A stretch of DNA of 57,643 bases from Bradyrhizobium tropiciagri (GTDB lineage: Bacteria > Pseudomonadota > Alphaproteobacteria > Rhizobiales > Xanthobacteraceae): NCBI RefSeq assembly GCF_001189845.1, contig NZ_LFLZ01000059.1, positions 1-57,643 on the forward strand. The letters are read 5' to 3'. Under the pieces are notes generated by a model. That model was given only the letters and a program-made list of their open reading frames with translations, searched no databases and was not told the DNA's origin. Within the stretch, counting starts at the first letter, position 1. Every line of letters starts with the position of its first letter. Below are positions 37,419 to 46,144 of this stretch, one piece after another. A program made the translations under genes and the position numbers.

Positions 37419-38258
37419 ATGGGACGGCTGGATGGCAAGGTCGCGGTGATCACCGGGGCGACCAGCGGCATCGGGTTGCGCACGGCGGAGGTCTTTGTCG
37501 CCGAGGGCGCGCGGATCGTGATCGCCGGACGCCGCGCGCCGGAGGGCGAGGCGCTGGCGCAACAGCTCGGCGAGGCTTGCGTGTTTCGGCAGACCGACGT
37601 CACGGTCGAGGACCAGATGCAGGCGCTGATCGCGCTTGCGGTGGAGAAGTTCGGCCGGATCGACTGCCTGTTCAACAACGCCGGCGGTCCGGCGCAGACC
37701 GGTGGCATCGAGGGCCTCGACGTCGAGCGGTTCGACGCCGCGATGGCAACCCTGGTGCGCAGCGTGATGCTCGGCATGAAGCATGCGGCGCCGTACATGC
37801 GCAAGCAGGGCTCCGGCAGCATCATCAACAATGGAAGCATCGCCGGACGGCTCGCCGGCTTCTCCTCGTCGATGGTCTATGGTGCGGCGAAGGCCGCGGT
37901 GATTCATTTCACCAAATGCGTGGCGATGGAGCTCGGCGAGTCCGGCATCCGCGTCAACTCGATCTCGCCCGGTGCAATCGCCACAGGCATTTTCGGCAAG
38001 GCGCTCGGGTTGTCGACCGACGCGGCCGAGAAAACCGCTTCCGTGATGCGGGAGGTCTACAAGGCGGCGCAGCCGATCCCGCGCGCCGGCCTGCCCGACG
38101 ACATCGCGCATGCCGCGGTGTTCCTGGCGAGCGACGAATCGAGCTTCATCAACGGTCATGACCTCGTCGTCGACGGCGCCATCACCGGCGGCCGCAACTG
38201 GAGCCAGCAGCAGGCGGGCTATGTGTCGCTGCGCAAGGCGTTCGATCAGGGGGCGTAG
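37419..38258 (+). CDS. Short-chain dehydrogenase/reductase
   Basis: A 279-residue classical SDR. The cofactor motif is ITGATSGIG (about residues 11-19), NNAG lies near 88, and the catalytic Ser-Tyr-Lys is read as NNGSIAGR ... SSMVYGAAKAAV (about 137-160). A C-terminal FLASDESSFINGHDLVVDGAITGG fits the family. NAD preference is suggested by the charged GRRAPEGE after strand 2 only weakly. Substrate unknown. Divergent from the HWE kinase; 26 bases ahead of the nucleotide cyclase gene. Confidence 0.92.
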   Translation: MGRLDGKVAVITGATSGIGLRTAEVFVAEGARIVIAGRRAPEGEALAQQLGEACVFRQTDVTVEDQMQALIALAVEKFGRIDCLFNNAGGPAQTGGIEGLDVERFDAAMATLVRSVMLGMKHAAPYMRKQGSGSIINNGSIAGRLAGFSSSMVYGAAKAAVIHFTKCVAMELGESGIRVNSISPGAIATGIFGKALGLSTDAAEKTASVMREVYKAAQPIPRAGLPDDIAHAAVFLASDESSFINGHDLVVDGAITGGRNWSQQQAGYVSLRKAFDQGA

Positions 38259-38284
38259 CTGGGACAGTCGCCGGGGCAGAAAGC

Positions 38285-39298
38285 ATGAACGCCAGGCTCG
38301 AGCGGAAGCTGCAACGTCTTGCCGCCGTCCTTGTCGCCGGAATCCTCTCCGGTGTCGCGATCACGCTGAGCGTCTTCGGCGGCGGGGTTGCCCAGTTGAC
38401 TGTCGGCATCACCTACGGATTCCTGCTTGCTGGCGTGATCGGCTCGATCGAGCTGTTCGTCCTTGAAGATTGGGATTGGCTCAAACGCCTGTCCTTCCTC
38501 TCCAATCTGGCCGTGCGCAGCGCCATCTACGCGGCCATCATCATCGGCATCCAGCTGCTGCAGCCGGGCGAACGCATCGCAGGGGTGGCGCCGCAGGATT
38601 CGCTGCAGGATTTCTGGTCGAGCTTCGCGCGCTCCGCGATCGTCTCGGTGCTGGTCAATCTGGGATTCGGCATCGCCAATCTGATCGGCTCGCGCGCGCT
38701 GATGAACTTCGTCACCGGGCGCTACCACGCGCCGGTCGAGGAAGACCGCTTCGTGCTGTTCGTCGATATCGCCGGATCGACCGGGCTCGCCGAGCGTCTC
38801 GGCGGCATCGGCATTCATCGTTTTCTCGACCGCACCTTCCGCTTGCTGACGCGGTCGGTGGTCGATTATCGCGGCGAGGTGCTCAACTATGTCGGCGACG
38901 AGATCATCGTGACCTGGGCCGAACAGAGCGGCGCGGTCGATTGCCGGCCGCTGCGCTGCTTCGTGGCGATGCGCCTCGCGCTGCAGAAGGCCGCGCCGCA
39001 GTTCGAGCGCGAATTCGGCGCAGTGCCGCAGATTCGCGGCAGCCTGCATTTCGGCCCAGTGATCGTGGGCGAGATCGGCGACGTCAAGCGCGCGATCGTG
39101 TTCAACGGCGATGTCATGAACACCGCGGCGCGGCTGGAGGAGCTGAGCCGCAAGGTCGATGGCGGCTTCCTCGCCTCGCGCGCCGCGATGGCGCGCTTCG
39201 CCGCACCGCCGCCATTTCCGGTGAGCGATCTCGGCACGCTCCCGATCCGCGGCCGCGTCGACGGCATCGACGTCGTCGGGATCGGAGCGGTGGCGTAG
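38285..39298 (+). CDS. Membrane-anchored class III adenylate/guanylate cyclase
   Basis: A 337-residue protein. The N-terminal 140 residues hold about four TM helices (LAAVLVAGILSGVAITLSVF, YGFLLAGVIGSIELFVL, AIYAAIIIGIQLL, SAIVSVLVNLGFGIANLIG). The catalytic domain (about 155-330) has the metal-binding FVDIAGSTGL and NYVGDEIIVTW, then LHFGPVIVGEIG and VFNGDVMNTAARLEE, the second half of a class III cyclase site. It would make cAMP or cGMP in response to a membrane signal. Follows the SDR closely and may be cotranscribed. Confidence 0.9.
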   Translation: MNARLERKLQRLAAVLVAGILSGVAITLSVFGGGVAQLTVGITYGFLLAGVIGSIELFVLEDWDWLKRLSFLSNLAVRSAIYAAIIIGIQLLQPGERIAGVAPQDSLQDFWSSFARSAIVSVLVNLGFGIANLIGSRALMNFVTGRYHAPVEEDRFVLFVDIAGSTGLAERLGGIGIHRFLDRTFRLLTRSVVDYRGEVLNYVGDEIIVTWAEQSGAVDCRPLRCFVAMRLALQKAAPQFEREFGAVPQIRGSLHFGPVIVGEIGDVKRAIVFNGDVMNTAARLEELSRKVDGGFLASRAAMARFAAPPPFPVSDLGTLPIRGRVDGIDVVGIGAVA

Positions 39299-39711
39299 CC
39301 TTTACGCATCGAAGTCCACCTCAGCCAAGAACCGTGACGTCGGCTGGCTCGATGAGGATGCATGCCGGCTTTGGATCGGCCGCCATCACCTTCGGTGAAG
39401 GTCACGTACCGATCCCGCGCCGAGGTGACATTCCTTCGACGCCAAATCGAAAACGACTTCCAAAAATGACTTGCAAGTTAGTTTCTGAAAAATGAGTCAG
39501 CTTCGCTGTCGTGGCATGGGAGAGCTGCGCTAAAAAAAACGGAGATGGCTTGGGACATTCCGCGCTGCTCGGCGTTCTCTGCTCGCGGCGACCAAACCAC
39601 CAATGGCAAGGGGATGGTCAATGCGCACCCATGGAGCGTCGGCCGATGCTGGCGCTTCGCAATTCAGCAAGCAACTGCAATGCGCAAAATCGTCTTCAAA
39701 GGAGTGCAGAG
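39299..39711. other. 413-base intergenic region
   Basis: No convincing gene is seen. The 39430-39540 part is locally AT-rich (cttccaaaaatgacttgcaagttag, here quoted in part as atgacttgcaagttag) and probably carries the promoter of the downstream secreted-protein/exporter genes. Confidence 0.5.
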
Positions 39712-40041
39712 ATGAAGCACGTGTTAGTCTCTCTCGCTATCGGCGCCTGCCTGCTGCTTCCGTCCGCGGGCGTGGTGTTTGGCGCGGGTCCTCCCGTCAA
39801 GCCTGCTCAAAATCCCACGACAGGCCAGCATGGCTCCAATCACGGCTTTAGCTGTACCACCAGCGGTGCAGGTATTAACACGCCGGGGAATGCTATGGCA
39901 GCGCCCGGATCACCGTTCAATCCAAGTGGGCAAGCAGGCAACGTCTATGCGGGAAATCCGGGCACGGCATCGGCAGAGCACGCAAATTCGACGGCTGCCG
40001 TTTCCCAATATGACGTCGCTTGCTCGCACCAAGCTCCCTAG
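39712..40041 (+). CDS. Small secreted Gly/Asn/Pro-rich protein
   Basis: A 109-residue protein with a clear signal peptide (MKHVLVSLAIGACLLLPSAGVVFG) and a mature chain of about 85 residues rich in Gly, Asn, Ser, Pro and Ala (PTTGQHGSNHGFSCTTSG, GSPFNPSGQAGNVYAGNPG), with two cysteines. Probably unstructured or repetitive in part. No family recognised. GGAG precedes ATG 39712 by eight bases. It lies 94 bases upstream of the MacA-type adaptor gene on the same strand, so a link to that exporter is possible but unproven. Confidence 0.75.
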   Translation: MKHVLVSLAIGACLLLPSAGVVFGAGPPVKPAQNPTTGQHGSNHGFSCTTSGAGINTPGNAMAAPGSPFNPSGQAGNVYAGNPGTASAEHANSTAAVSQYDVACSHQAP

Positions 40042-40135
40042 CCCTGAAGAGTGCAGGGCCTGATTTGCCTGTTGTGGCCGAAAGCACTAATGCCTCGGAC
40101 GAGCCGGCAATGCGTTGAAGCAGGATAACAGCCAC

Positions 40136-41488
40136 ATGCGTTTCGTCGGCGTGGCATTTCTGTTGTGCGCCTTGATGGTCGGGCTGGGCTATACCTATGG
40201 TCAAGATAGCTCGGCCCCGACCTTCCTCACGGCCCCGGTTGAACGGGGCAGCATCTCTACCCTGGTCAAGGCCAGCGGCACCGTTGAGGCGGTCGTAAAC
40301 GTTGATGTCAGCTCGCAATTGTCGGGACAGATTGCCGAGGTGTTCGTCAATTTCAACGACAGCGTAACGGCGGGGCAGCCGATCGCGCGAATAGATCAGG
40401 AGATTTTTGCGGCCCGCGTCAAGGAAGCAAGAGCCGCCCTGAGAGTGGCGAGCGCCACCGCTCAAGTGGAAAAGGCAGCGCTGGAACGAGCGAAGGTCGC
40501 AGTGACGAATGCGCGGACTGCCGAAAAGCTGGCGGAAGATCAATCGACTGCGAGCAAGGTCAGACAAGAAGAAGCGGAGAGGGAATTCCAGCGAAAGCTC
40601 GCATTGGCACGCAGTGGAAGCGGTACCGAGAGAGACTTGAGCCAGGCGCGCTCGCTGCGCGATGCGGGAGCTGCCGACCTGCGCGCCTCCCTCGAGCAAA
40701 TCCAGATGAAAGCTGAGGCCATTGCGATTGCAGAGGCGGAAAGCCAAATGGCCGAGGCCAATCTCGAGAATGCACAGGCGGTTATCGAGCAGCGGCAGGC
40801 GGCCGTCGATCAGGCCGAAGTCGATCTCGGTCGGACCGTGCTCCGTGCGCCGATCAACGGAATCATCATCAAGCGGGATGTCAATCCGGGACAAACGGTC
40901 GCCGTCAGTCTCGAAGCCAAGACGTTGTTCAAGATTGCGGACGATCTGCGTGAGATGGAAGTCCATGGCAAGATCGACGAGGCCGATGTCGGGCAATTGA
41001 AAGTGGGCCAGACGGTCCAGTTCACGGTGGACGCTTATCCTGACCGGACCTTCAGCGGGCAAATTCTCCAGATCCGCAAGTCCCCCGAAGTCGTACAGAA
41101 CGTCGTCACCTATACGACAATCGTTTCCGCGCCAAATCCGGACCTTTTGCTGCTGCCGGGAATGACTGCCCAGCTTCGGATTGTGGTGAGCGATACGCGC
41201 GGGATCCTCAAAATTCCTAACCAGGCGCTGCGCTTCCGGCCGAACGATGCCGGTGCTTCGACGGGTCACCAGAGTGCGGACAAGGCCGCCTCGTCCCAAC
41301 CTTCTGCGACGGTATGGCTGGTCGGTGACGGTGGGCGACCGCAACCCGTTGCAGTGAGACTGGGGGCGAGCGACGACAACAGCGCCGAACTGCTGGAGGG
41401 CGCGCTCGCTGAGGACCAGCACGTGATCATCGGGATTGCGAACTCGCAAAAGCAAAGCGGCTATTTCGGCGTGCGCCTCGGATTTTGA
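40136..41488 (+). CDS. MacA/HlyD-type periplasmic adaptor
   Basis: A 450-residue membrane fusion protein with one N-terminal TM anchor (RFVGVAFLLCALMVGLGYTYG). Then come a lipoyl half (VVNVDVSSQLSGQIAEVFVN), a long coiled-coil hairpin (about residues 95-240, Ala/Glu/Lys-rich), the second lipoyl half (VLRAPINGIIIKRDVNPGQTV), and the beta-barrel region (VQFTVDAYPDRTFSGQI). The longer-than-usual hairpin suits contact with a TolC-like channel. First of a three-gene ABC exporter operon: ATPase 14 bases later, permease overlapping. Confidence 0.9.
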   Translation: MRFVGVAFLLCALMVGLGYTYGQDSSAPTFLTAPVERGSISTLVKASGTVEAVVNVDVSSQLSGQIAEVFVNFNDSVTAGQPIARIDQEIFAARVKEARAALRVASATAQVEKAALERAKVAVTNARTAEKLAEDQSTASKVRQEEAEREFQRKLALARSGSGTERDLSQARSLRDAGAADLRASLEQIQMKAEAIAIAEAESQMAEANLENAQAVIEQRQAAVDQAEVDLGRTVLRAPINGIIIKRDVNPGQTVAVSLEAKTLFKIADDLREMEVHGKIDEADVGQLKVGQTVQFTVDAYPDRTFSGQILQIRKSPEVVQNVVTYTTIVSAPNPDLLLLPGMTAQLRIVVSDTRGILKIPNQALRFRPNDAGASTGHQSADKAASSQPSATVWLVGDGGRPQPVAVRLGASDDNSAELLEGALAEDQHVIIGIANSQKQSGYFGVRLGF

Positions 41489-41502
41489 GATCGGATTCTA
41501 GG

Positions 41503-42234
41503 ATGCAGCCCCTGGTTCGAACCGTTGGAATTTCAAAAAGCTATCCTTCCGGCGGCACGATCGTCCGCGCAGTATCGAATGTGTCGCTCGCAATCGAGCA
41601 CGGTGAGTTTGTTGCAATACGGGGCCGGTCCGGTTCGGGAAAGTCGACCCTGATGAACCTTTTGGGTCTATTGGATCGGCCCGATTCCGGCACATACACG
41701 TTCAATGGTCAAGAAGTCGCAATGCTGAGCGAAGACGGACGCGCGACCGTCAGGAGCCACGACATCGGATTCATATTCCAGCAGCCCGCCCTTCTGCCGC
41801 GGGCAACCGCGCTGGAAAATGTCGAGCTTCCGCTTATCTACGCCGGCATTTCTCCCTCCAGGCGTCGTCGCACGGCCAGGGATGCGCTTGACCGCGTGGG
41901 CCTGGGCGACCGCGGCCATCATTGGCCGAACCAACTCTCGGGAGGAGAGCAGCAGCGGGTTGTCATTGCCCGTGCGACAGTGAACGATCCTGCGCTCATT
42001 CTCGCCGACGAGCCGACCGGATCGCTCGATAGTGCAACCGGCAACGAGATCCTGTCGCTGTTCGAGGCTCTGCATCACGATGGGCGTACGATCATCGTGG
42101 TTACGCATGCCACCGAGGTTGCCAATCGTGCGCGGCGACTGATCACCTTGCACGATGGACAAATCGTCGAAGACTCCTCGGCATCATCAGACAATTTGCG
42201 TCCGGCCGCCCTCGCTATGGATTCCTTGCCATGA
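41503..42234 (+). CDS. MacB/LolD-type ABC transporter ATP-binding protein
   Basis: A 243-residue ATPase with Walker A GRSGSGKST (about residue 43), Q-loop FIFQQPALLPRATA, signature LSGGEQQR, Walker B ALILADEPT and switch histidine in VVTHATE. It is the stand-alone nucleotide-binding subunit of a mechanotransmission ABC system, unlike E. coli MacB where this domain is fused to the permease. The stop overlaps the permease start by ATGA. Confidence 0.95.
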   Translation: MQPLVRTVGISKSYPSGGTIVRAVSNVSLAIEHGEFVAIRGRSGSGKSTLMNLLGLLDRPDSGTYTFNGQEVAMLSEDGRATVRSHDIGFIFQQPALLPRATALENVELPLIYAGISPSRRRRTARDALDRVGLGDRGHHWPNQLSGGEQQRVVIARATVNDPALILADEPTGSLDSATGNEILSLFEALHHDGRTIIVVTHATEVANRARRLITLHDGQIVEDSSASSDNLRPAALAMDSLP

Positions 42235-43466
42235 GTCCTCTGGAGAGCTTGCGAATCGCTGCTCGGGCGCTCCGGGTCAACAAGCTGCGGAGCGCCTTGA
42301 CTGTGCTCGGGATCGTTGTTGGCGTCGGAGCGGTGGTCTGCATGGTCTCTGTCGGAGCTGGCGCACAAGCGGAAGTCTCCGAGAAGATCCGCACGCTCGG
42401 AGCCAACCTCCTGCTCGTCATGCCCGGAGCCAGGAATTCGGGAGGGGCGAGGCTTGAATCGGGAACGCAGCCGACGCTGACGATAGAGGACGCCGCTTCT
42501 ATTCGCCGCGAACTGGCGGACGTTCAGGTCGCGGCTCCGCTGTTGTCGCGTTCCCTCCCGCTCGTGGCCGCAAACAGGAACTGGGTAACCGTGGTGGCCG
42601 GAATAAATCCCGACTATCTGGTGGCTCGCGAATGGCAGGTTGCCGGCGGCCGATTGTTTACGAGTGATGAGATTGCATCCGGCGCGAAAGTTGCCATCGT
42701 GGGCGCGGTTATCGTCGAGGAGCTCTTCAATGGGGGCTCGGGAATCGGCGAGACGCTTCGGATTGGCAACGTCCCCTTCACCGTGATTGGCGTGCTGGAC
42801 AAAAAGGGGTTGGGCGCGGCCGGCCGCAGCCAGGACGACGTGGTGTTCATTCCGCTGTCGGCTGCGAAAAGCCGCGTGCTCGGAGCCGTGCGCGGCACGA
42901 CCCGCGAAGCATTGGATTTCATCTCGATCAAGGTTTCGGACACGACTGCAATGTCGGAGATCCAGCGCGACGTCGAGGCCCTGCTTCGACAGCGGCACCG
43001 CATTCGCGGGGATGCCCCCAGCGATTTCAGGATCGAGAATCCAGCGGATGTTCTGTTTGCGCGCGGAGCCGCAATGCGGCTGCTCGCCAGTTTGTTGATT
43101 GCGGTGGCTGCGGTCTCGCTGGTCGTTGGCGGCATCAGCATCATGAACATCATGCTGGTTTCGGTAACCGAACGCACCCGCGAAATCGGTTTGCGCATTG
43201 CCGTCGGAGCTCGCCGCCGCGAAATACGATGGCAATTTCTTATCGAAGCCGCGATCCTGGCGTTGGTCGGAGGGCTTGTGGGCGCGTTCTTGGGAGCTGC
43301 CGCGGCAGTCGCAATCGCTTGGAAAGCTGGTTGGCCAGTTCTGATCAGCCCCTGGGCCATCGTCTTGGCTTGCGGATTTGCGGGTTTCATCGGAATTTCG
43401 TTTGGCCTCTATCCCGCGCATCGGGCCGCGCGGCTTGATCCGATTGTCGCATTGCGTTTCGAATAG
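42231..43466 (+). CDS. MacB/FtsX-type ABC transporter permease
   Basis: A 411-residue permease: one N-terminal TM (SALTVLGIVVGVGAVVCMVS), a periplasmic MacB core domain of about 220 residues (residues 45-270), and three C-terminal TM helices of the FtsX domain (LLASLLIAVAAVSLVVGGISIMNIMLVSVTERTREIGLRIAVGA split across 285-330; then ALVGGLVGAFLGAAAAVAIAW and IVLACGFAGFIGISFGLYPA). The TREIGLRIAVGARRREI coupling helix is diagnostic. With the adaptor and ATPase it would export a peptide, lipid or macrolide; no outer-membrane channel is encoded here. Confidence 0.93.
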   Translation: MSPLESLRIAARALRVNKLRSALTVLGIVVGVGAVVCMVSVGAGAQAEVSEKIRTLGANLLLVMPGARNSGGARLESGTQPTLTIEDAASIRRELADVQVAAPLLSRSLPLVAANRNWVTVVAGINPDYLVAREWQVAGGRLFTSDEIASGAKVAIVGAVIVEELFNGGSGIGETLRIGNVPFTVIGVLDKKGLGAAGRSQDDVVFIPLSAAKSRVLGAVRGTTREALDFISIKVSDTTAMSEIQRDVEALLRQRHRIRGDAPSDFRIENPADVLFARGAAMRLLASLLIAVAAVSLVVGGISIMNIMLVSVTERTREIGLRIAVGARRREIRWQFLIEAAILALVGGLVGAFLGAAAAVAIAWKAGWPVLISPWAIVLACGFAGFIGISFGLYPAHRAARLDPIVALRFE

Positions 43467-43505
43467 GCGAAGGCCATCACGCACAAGCCAGCGCCGCCGG
43501 GACGT

Positions 43506-43583
43506 CAGGCTGCGACAAATTAGCCCGACGGACAAATTGGCGCTTCCGTTGCCGAGCAAATCATGTCGCGGGAATGCGAAGCT
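43506..43583 (+). repeat. 78-bp direct repeat, left copy
   Basis: Starts caggctgcgacaaat and ends gaatgcgaagct. The copy at 47136-47213 has the same length and orientation and differs at 11 of 78 positions by my count. The pair flanks the GST-SDR-SDR-LysR cluster. Confidence 0.85.
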
Positions 43584-43600
43584 ATGCCCCACCCACGCTC

Positions 43601-43705
43601 GTCATCGCCCGGCTCGTGGCGATCCAGTACGCCGCGGCCTCTCGGCTCAAGCATAAACGCCTCTGGAATACTGGATCACCCGCATGCGCATGCGCGGGTG
43701 ATGAC
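43601..43705. repeat. Imperfect inverted repeat
   Basis: gtcatcgccc at 43601 pairs with gggtgatgac at 43696 (one mismatch), with an inner cccgcatgcgcatgcgcggg palindrome near 43678-43698. Resembles a common Bradyrhizobium intergenic element. Confidence 0.6.
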
Positions 43706-43787
43706 ATCACGTTGTTTGGTATCTTGTGGCGTAACCTTCACTCCGGAAGCGGTGACCAATCGCAGGATATCTGATCGCGCTCGACGC

Positions 43788-44420
43788 CTAAGCTGTCATG
43801 CTCGGGCGTGAAGCGATGGAATCGTACCAGCGGCGCGACGCCCCGTTTTCCTGTGGAGTGGATAGTCCCAATGCCTTGCTCGCGAAGTCGATTGCGACGA
43901 TTGCCGTGATGTCGGCGATGCTGAACTTGTCACCCGCTACGAAGGGCATCTCGGACAAGCGTACCTCGAGATCGCTATAGAAGTCAGCGATCCGGCGCTG
44001 ACCGCGGGTGACCAATTCGGGGATCTGGTCGTAGCCGTGGGGACCTGCGATCGCGCGCCCTTTCAGGCCGGCGGCCCCATTGCGTACGGTCTCCATGACC
44101 GAAGCGAAGCCCTCCAACTCCATCCGGCGCTCCCACATGGTGACCGTTGCCTTTTCCTTGGGCGAAGTTCCGAGCAACGGCGGATTCGGCTGCACTTCTT
44201 CGAGATAACGGATGATCGCCGGCACCTCCGCGATGACCGTCCCGTCGTCAAGAACGAGGGCGGGCACGACGCGCCGCGGGTTGATCGCCGCATAGGCGTC
44301 CGAGAACTGTTCCCGCGCACCGAGATCGACCGGCACGAAGGGCATCGTTATGCCCTTCTCTGCCAAATAAATCCTGACGCGACGCGAATTGGGCGAACCG
44401 GAAGACTGGTAGAGTTTCAT
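43788..44420 (-). CDS. Glutathione S-transferase family protein
   Basis: A 210-residue GST. The thioredoxin half (1-80) opens MKLYQSSGSPNSRRVRIYLAEKG, has the cis-Pro VVPALVLDDGTVIAEVPAIIRYLEE, and a helical half with GDKFSIADITAIVAIDF (about 165-181), the N-capping box. Likely conjugates or isomerises a small electrophile. Third gene of the minus-strand SDR-SDR-GST operon, 16 bases after the second SDR. Confidence 0.9.
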   Translation of the reverse strand: MKLYQSSGSPNSRRVRIYLAEKGITMPFVPVDLGAREQFSDAYAAINPRRVVPALVLDDGTVIAEVPAIIRYLEEVQPNPPLLGTSPKEKATVTMWERRMELEGFASVMETVRNGAAGLKGRAIAGPHGYDQIPELVTRGQRRIADFYSDLEVRLSEMPFVAGDKFSIADITAIVAIDFASKALGLSTPQENGASRRWYDSIASRPSMTA

Positions 44421-44436
44421 GGCAGATCTCCCGAAC

Positions 44437-45183
44437 TCAAAGCTTTGAGCCGCCGCCGACCTGGATGGTATCGCCGGTCACCCAGCGCGCGGAATACGAG
44501 GCGAGAAAGGTCACCGCGTCCGCGACGTCGTCGGCATGACCGATCCGTTGCAAGGCCTGCATCTTGAGCGCGTAATCGCGGCCCTCATCCGTCCTGGCGA
44601 ATTCGGACATGTCGGTGTCGATGATGCCCGGCGCCACGGCATTGACGCGGATGCCGCGGGGCCCGAGCAGCGACGCGAAGTGCTTCACCATCGTGTCGAT
44701 CGCACCCTTGGTGGCAGAATAGGCCGACAACTGGCCCACAGCAGCCCGCGCCGCCAATGACGATGTCATCACGATACTGGAGCCGTCGCCCAACAAGGGG
44801 AGCAACTGCTGCACCAGGAAGAACGGCGCGCGGACGTTGACCGCGAACATCCGGTCGAAATCCTCGACGGTCTGCTCTTCGATGGTCGCAGGCACCGCAA
44901 TTCCCGCATTGGCGACAAGAATATCGAGCTGGCCGACGACGAGTTTGCGCACCTCGGTGGCGAGCCTCTGCGCGCCATCGGATGCGGACAGATCGGCACC
45001 GACGGCGTCGGCCTGTCCGCCGGCTTCGCGAATTTCCGCGACCAGGGAATGCGCATCGTCGGCGGAATTTCCGTAGTGAACGATAACGCGGGCGCCAGCG
45101 AGAGCGAGCGCGCGGGCGGTGGCGCGGCCGATGCCTCGGGAGGCACCTGTGACGAGGGCGGTTCGGCTGATGAGGTCGGTCAT
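44437..45183 (-). CDS. Short-chain dehydrogenase/reductase (FabG-like)
   Basis: A 248-residue classical SDR: TGASRGIG (about residues 13-20), ANAGIAVP near 90, catalytic SSLAARAAVGQLSAYSATKGA (about 140-160, Ser-Tyr-Lys) and C-terminal FLASYSARWVTGDTIQVGGGSKL. Likely an NADP(H) 3-oxoacyl or ketone reductase; substrate unknown. Between the other SDR (37 bases upstream) and the GST gene; the same operon. Confidence 0.92.
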   Translation of the reverse strand: MTDLISRTALVTGASRGIGRATARALALAGARVIVHYGNSADDAHSLVAEIREAGGQADAVGADLSASDGAQRLATEVRKLVVGQLDILVANAGIAVPATIEEQTVEDFDRMFAVNVRAPFFLVQQLLPLLGDGSSIVMTSSLAARAAVGQLSAYSATKGAIDTMVKHFASLLGPRGIRVNAVAPGIIDTDMSEFARTDEGRDYALKMQALQRIGHADDVADAVTFLASYSARWVTGDTIQVGGGSKL

Positions 45184-45220
45184 GGTTGTTCTCCTGTTTG
45201 GATTTGTGATCGGGGTGTCT

Positions 45221-45967
45221 TCACGCAGCGGTCTTGCCGCCGTTGACGCTGATAATCTGGCCGGTGATGAACGATGCCTTGCTCGACGCCGCGAACAGGA
45301 TGGCGTCCGCGAGCTCCTCCGGGCGGCCCGCTCGCTTCATGGGAATTCCCGCAACCATCCCGGCCTTGCGATCGGCGGAGCCCGTGAACCTGTCGAGCAT
45401 TGCGGTCTCTATCGGACCGGGCGCGATCGCGTTGACGCGGACGCCAAAGGCGGCCGCTTCCAGAGCGGCGGATTTGGTCAAGCCTTCAACGGCATGTTTG
45501 CTGGCGACGTAGAGCGAAGCATTCGGCGCTCCGCGGCTGCCCATGGTCGACGATATATTCACGATGCTACCGAAGCCCTGGGACTGCATGATCCTGAGTT
45601 CGTGCTTCATCGAGAGGAGGACACCGAGAACGTTGGTGTCGAAAGTCGCCGCGTAGCTTTCCGCGGTTTGCTCGGTCACTGGTCCGGGTGTGCCTTCCGT
45701 GCCGGCATTGTTGACCGCGACGTCGAGACGGCTGAACCGCTCGATCGTCCGCTCGACCAGTGCCGAAACGTCGCTCTCTTGCCGGACGTCGGCGCGGACG
45801 AATTCTGCTTCGACGCCGAGCGACCGGAGCTCTTCAGACAGCGCGCGGCCGGCGTCGTCGTGGCGGCCAGAAACAACGACGCTCGCTCCTTCGCGGGCGA
45901 AGGCAAGCGCGGTGGCGCGGCCGATACCAGTGAGGGCACCTGTGATCAGGACGACTGAGTTGCTCAT
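45221..45967 (-). CDS. Short-chain dehydrogenase/reductase
   Basis: A 248-residue classical SDR: ITGALTGIG (about residues 7-15), NNAGTEG near 88 and catalytic NISSTMGSRGAPNASLYVASKHAV (split; Ser, Tyr, Lys at about 139-157), ending FITGQIISVNGGKTAA. An upstream in-frame start at 46042 exists, but ATG 45967 gives the canonical short N-terminus and a ribosome-like GGAG is present. First gene of the operon, divergent from the LysR gene at 46145, its likely regulator. Confidence 0.92.
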   Translation of the reverse strand: MSNSVVLITGALTGIGRATALAFAREGASVVVSGRHDDAGRALSEELRSLGVEAEFVRADVRQESDVSALVERTIERFSRLDVAVNNAGTEGTPGPVTEQTAESYAATFDTNVLGVLLSMKHELRIMQSQGFGSIVNISSTMGSRGAPNASLYVASKHAVEGLTKSAALEAAAFGVRVNAIAPGPIETAMLDRFTGSADRKAGMVAGIPMKRAGRPEELADAILFAASSKASFITGQIISVNGGKTAA

Positions 45968-46116
45968 TTTTACTCTCCAGCGGATGCGGCCGGTATGCTC
46001 GATCGGCCTGGTTCGCCAATTTCCACCGCAGCCGGGTCTCAAAGGCGCTGCGAGGTTTTGGCTTCATTGACTGGAGATTTAGGAGAGGCTGGCTTCTTTG
46101 AGAAAGACTTCGTAGG

Positions 46117-46129
46117 GTATGAGGTATAC
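46117..46129. promoter_or_regulatory. Candidate operator between SDR operon and LysR
   Basis: GTAT-gaggt-ATAC is an inverted repeat 15 bases before the LysR start and about 150 bases before the SDR operon. Position is compatible with LysR autoregulation; the arms are short, so confidence is limited. Confidence 0.4.
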
Positions 46130-46144
46130 TTTTGAGGAATGGCT

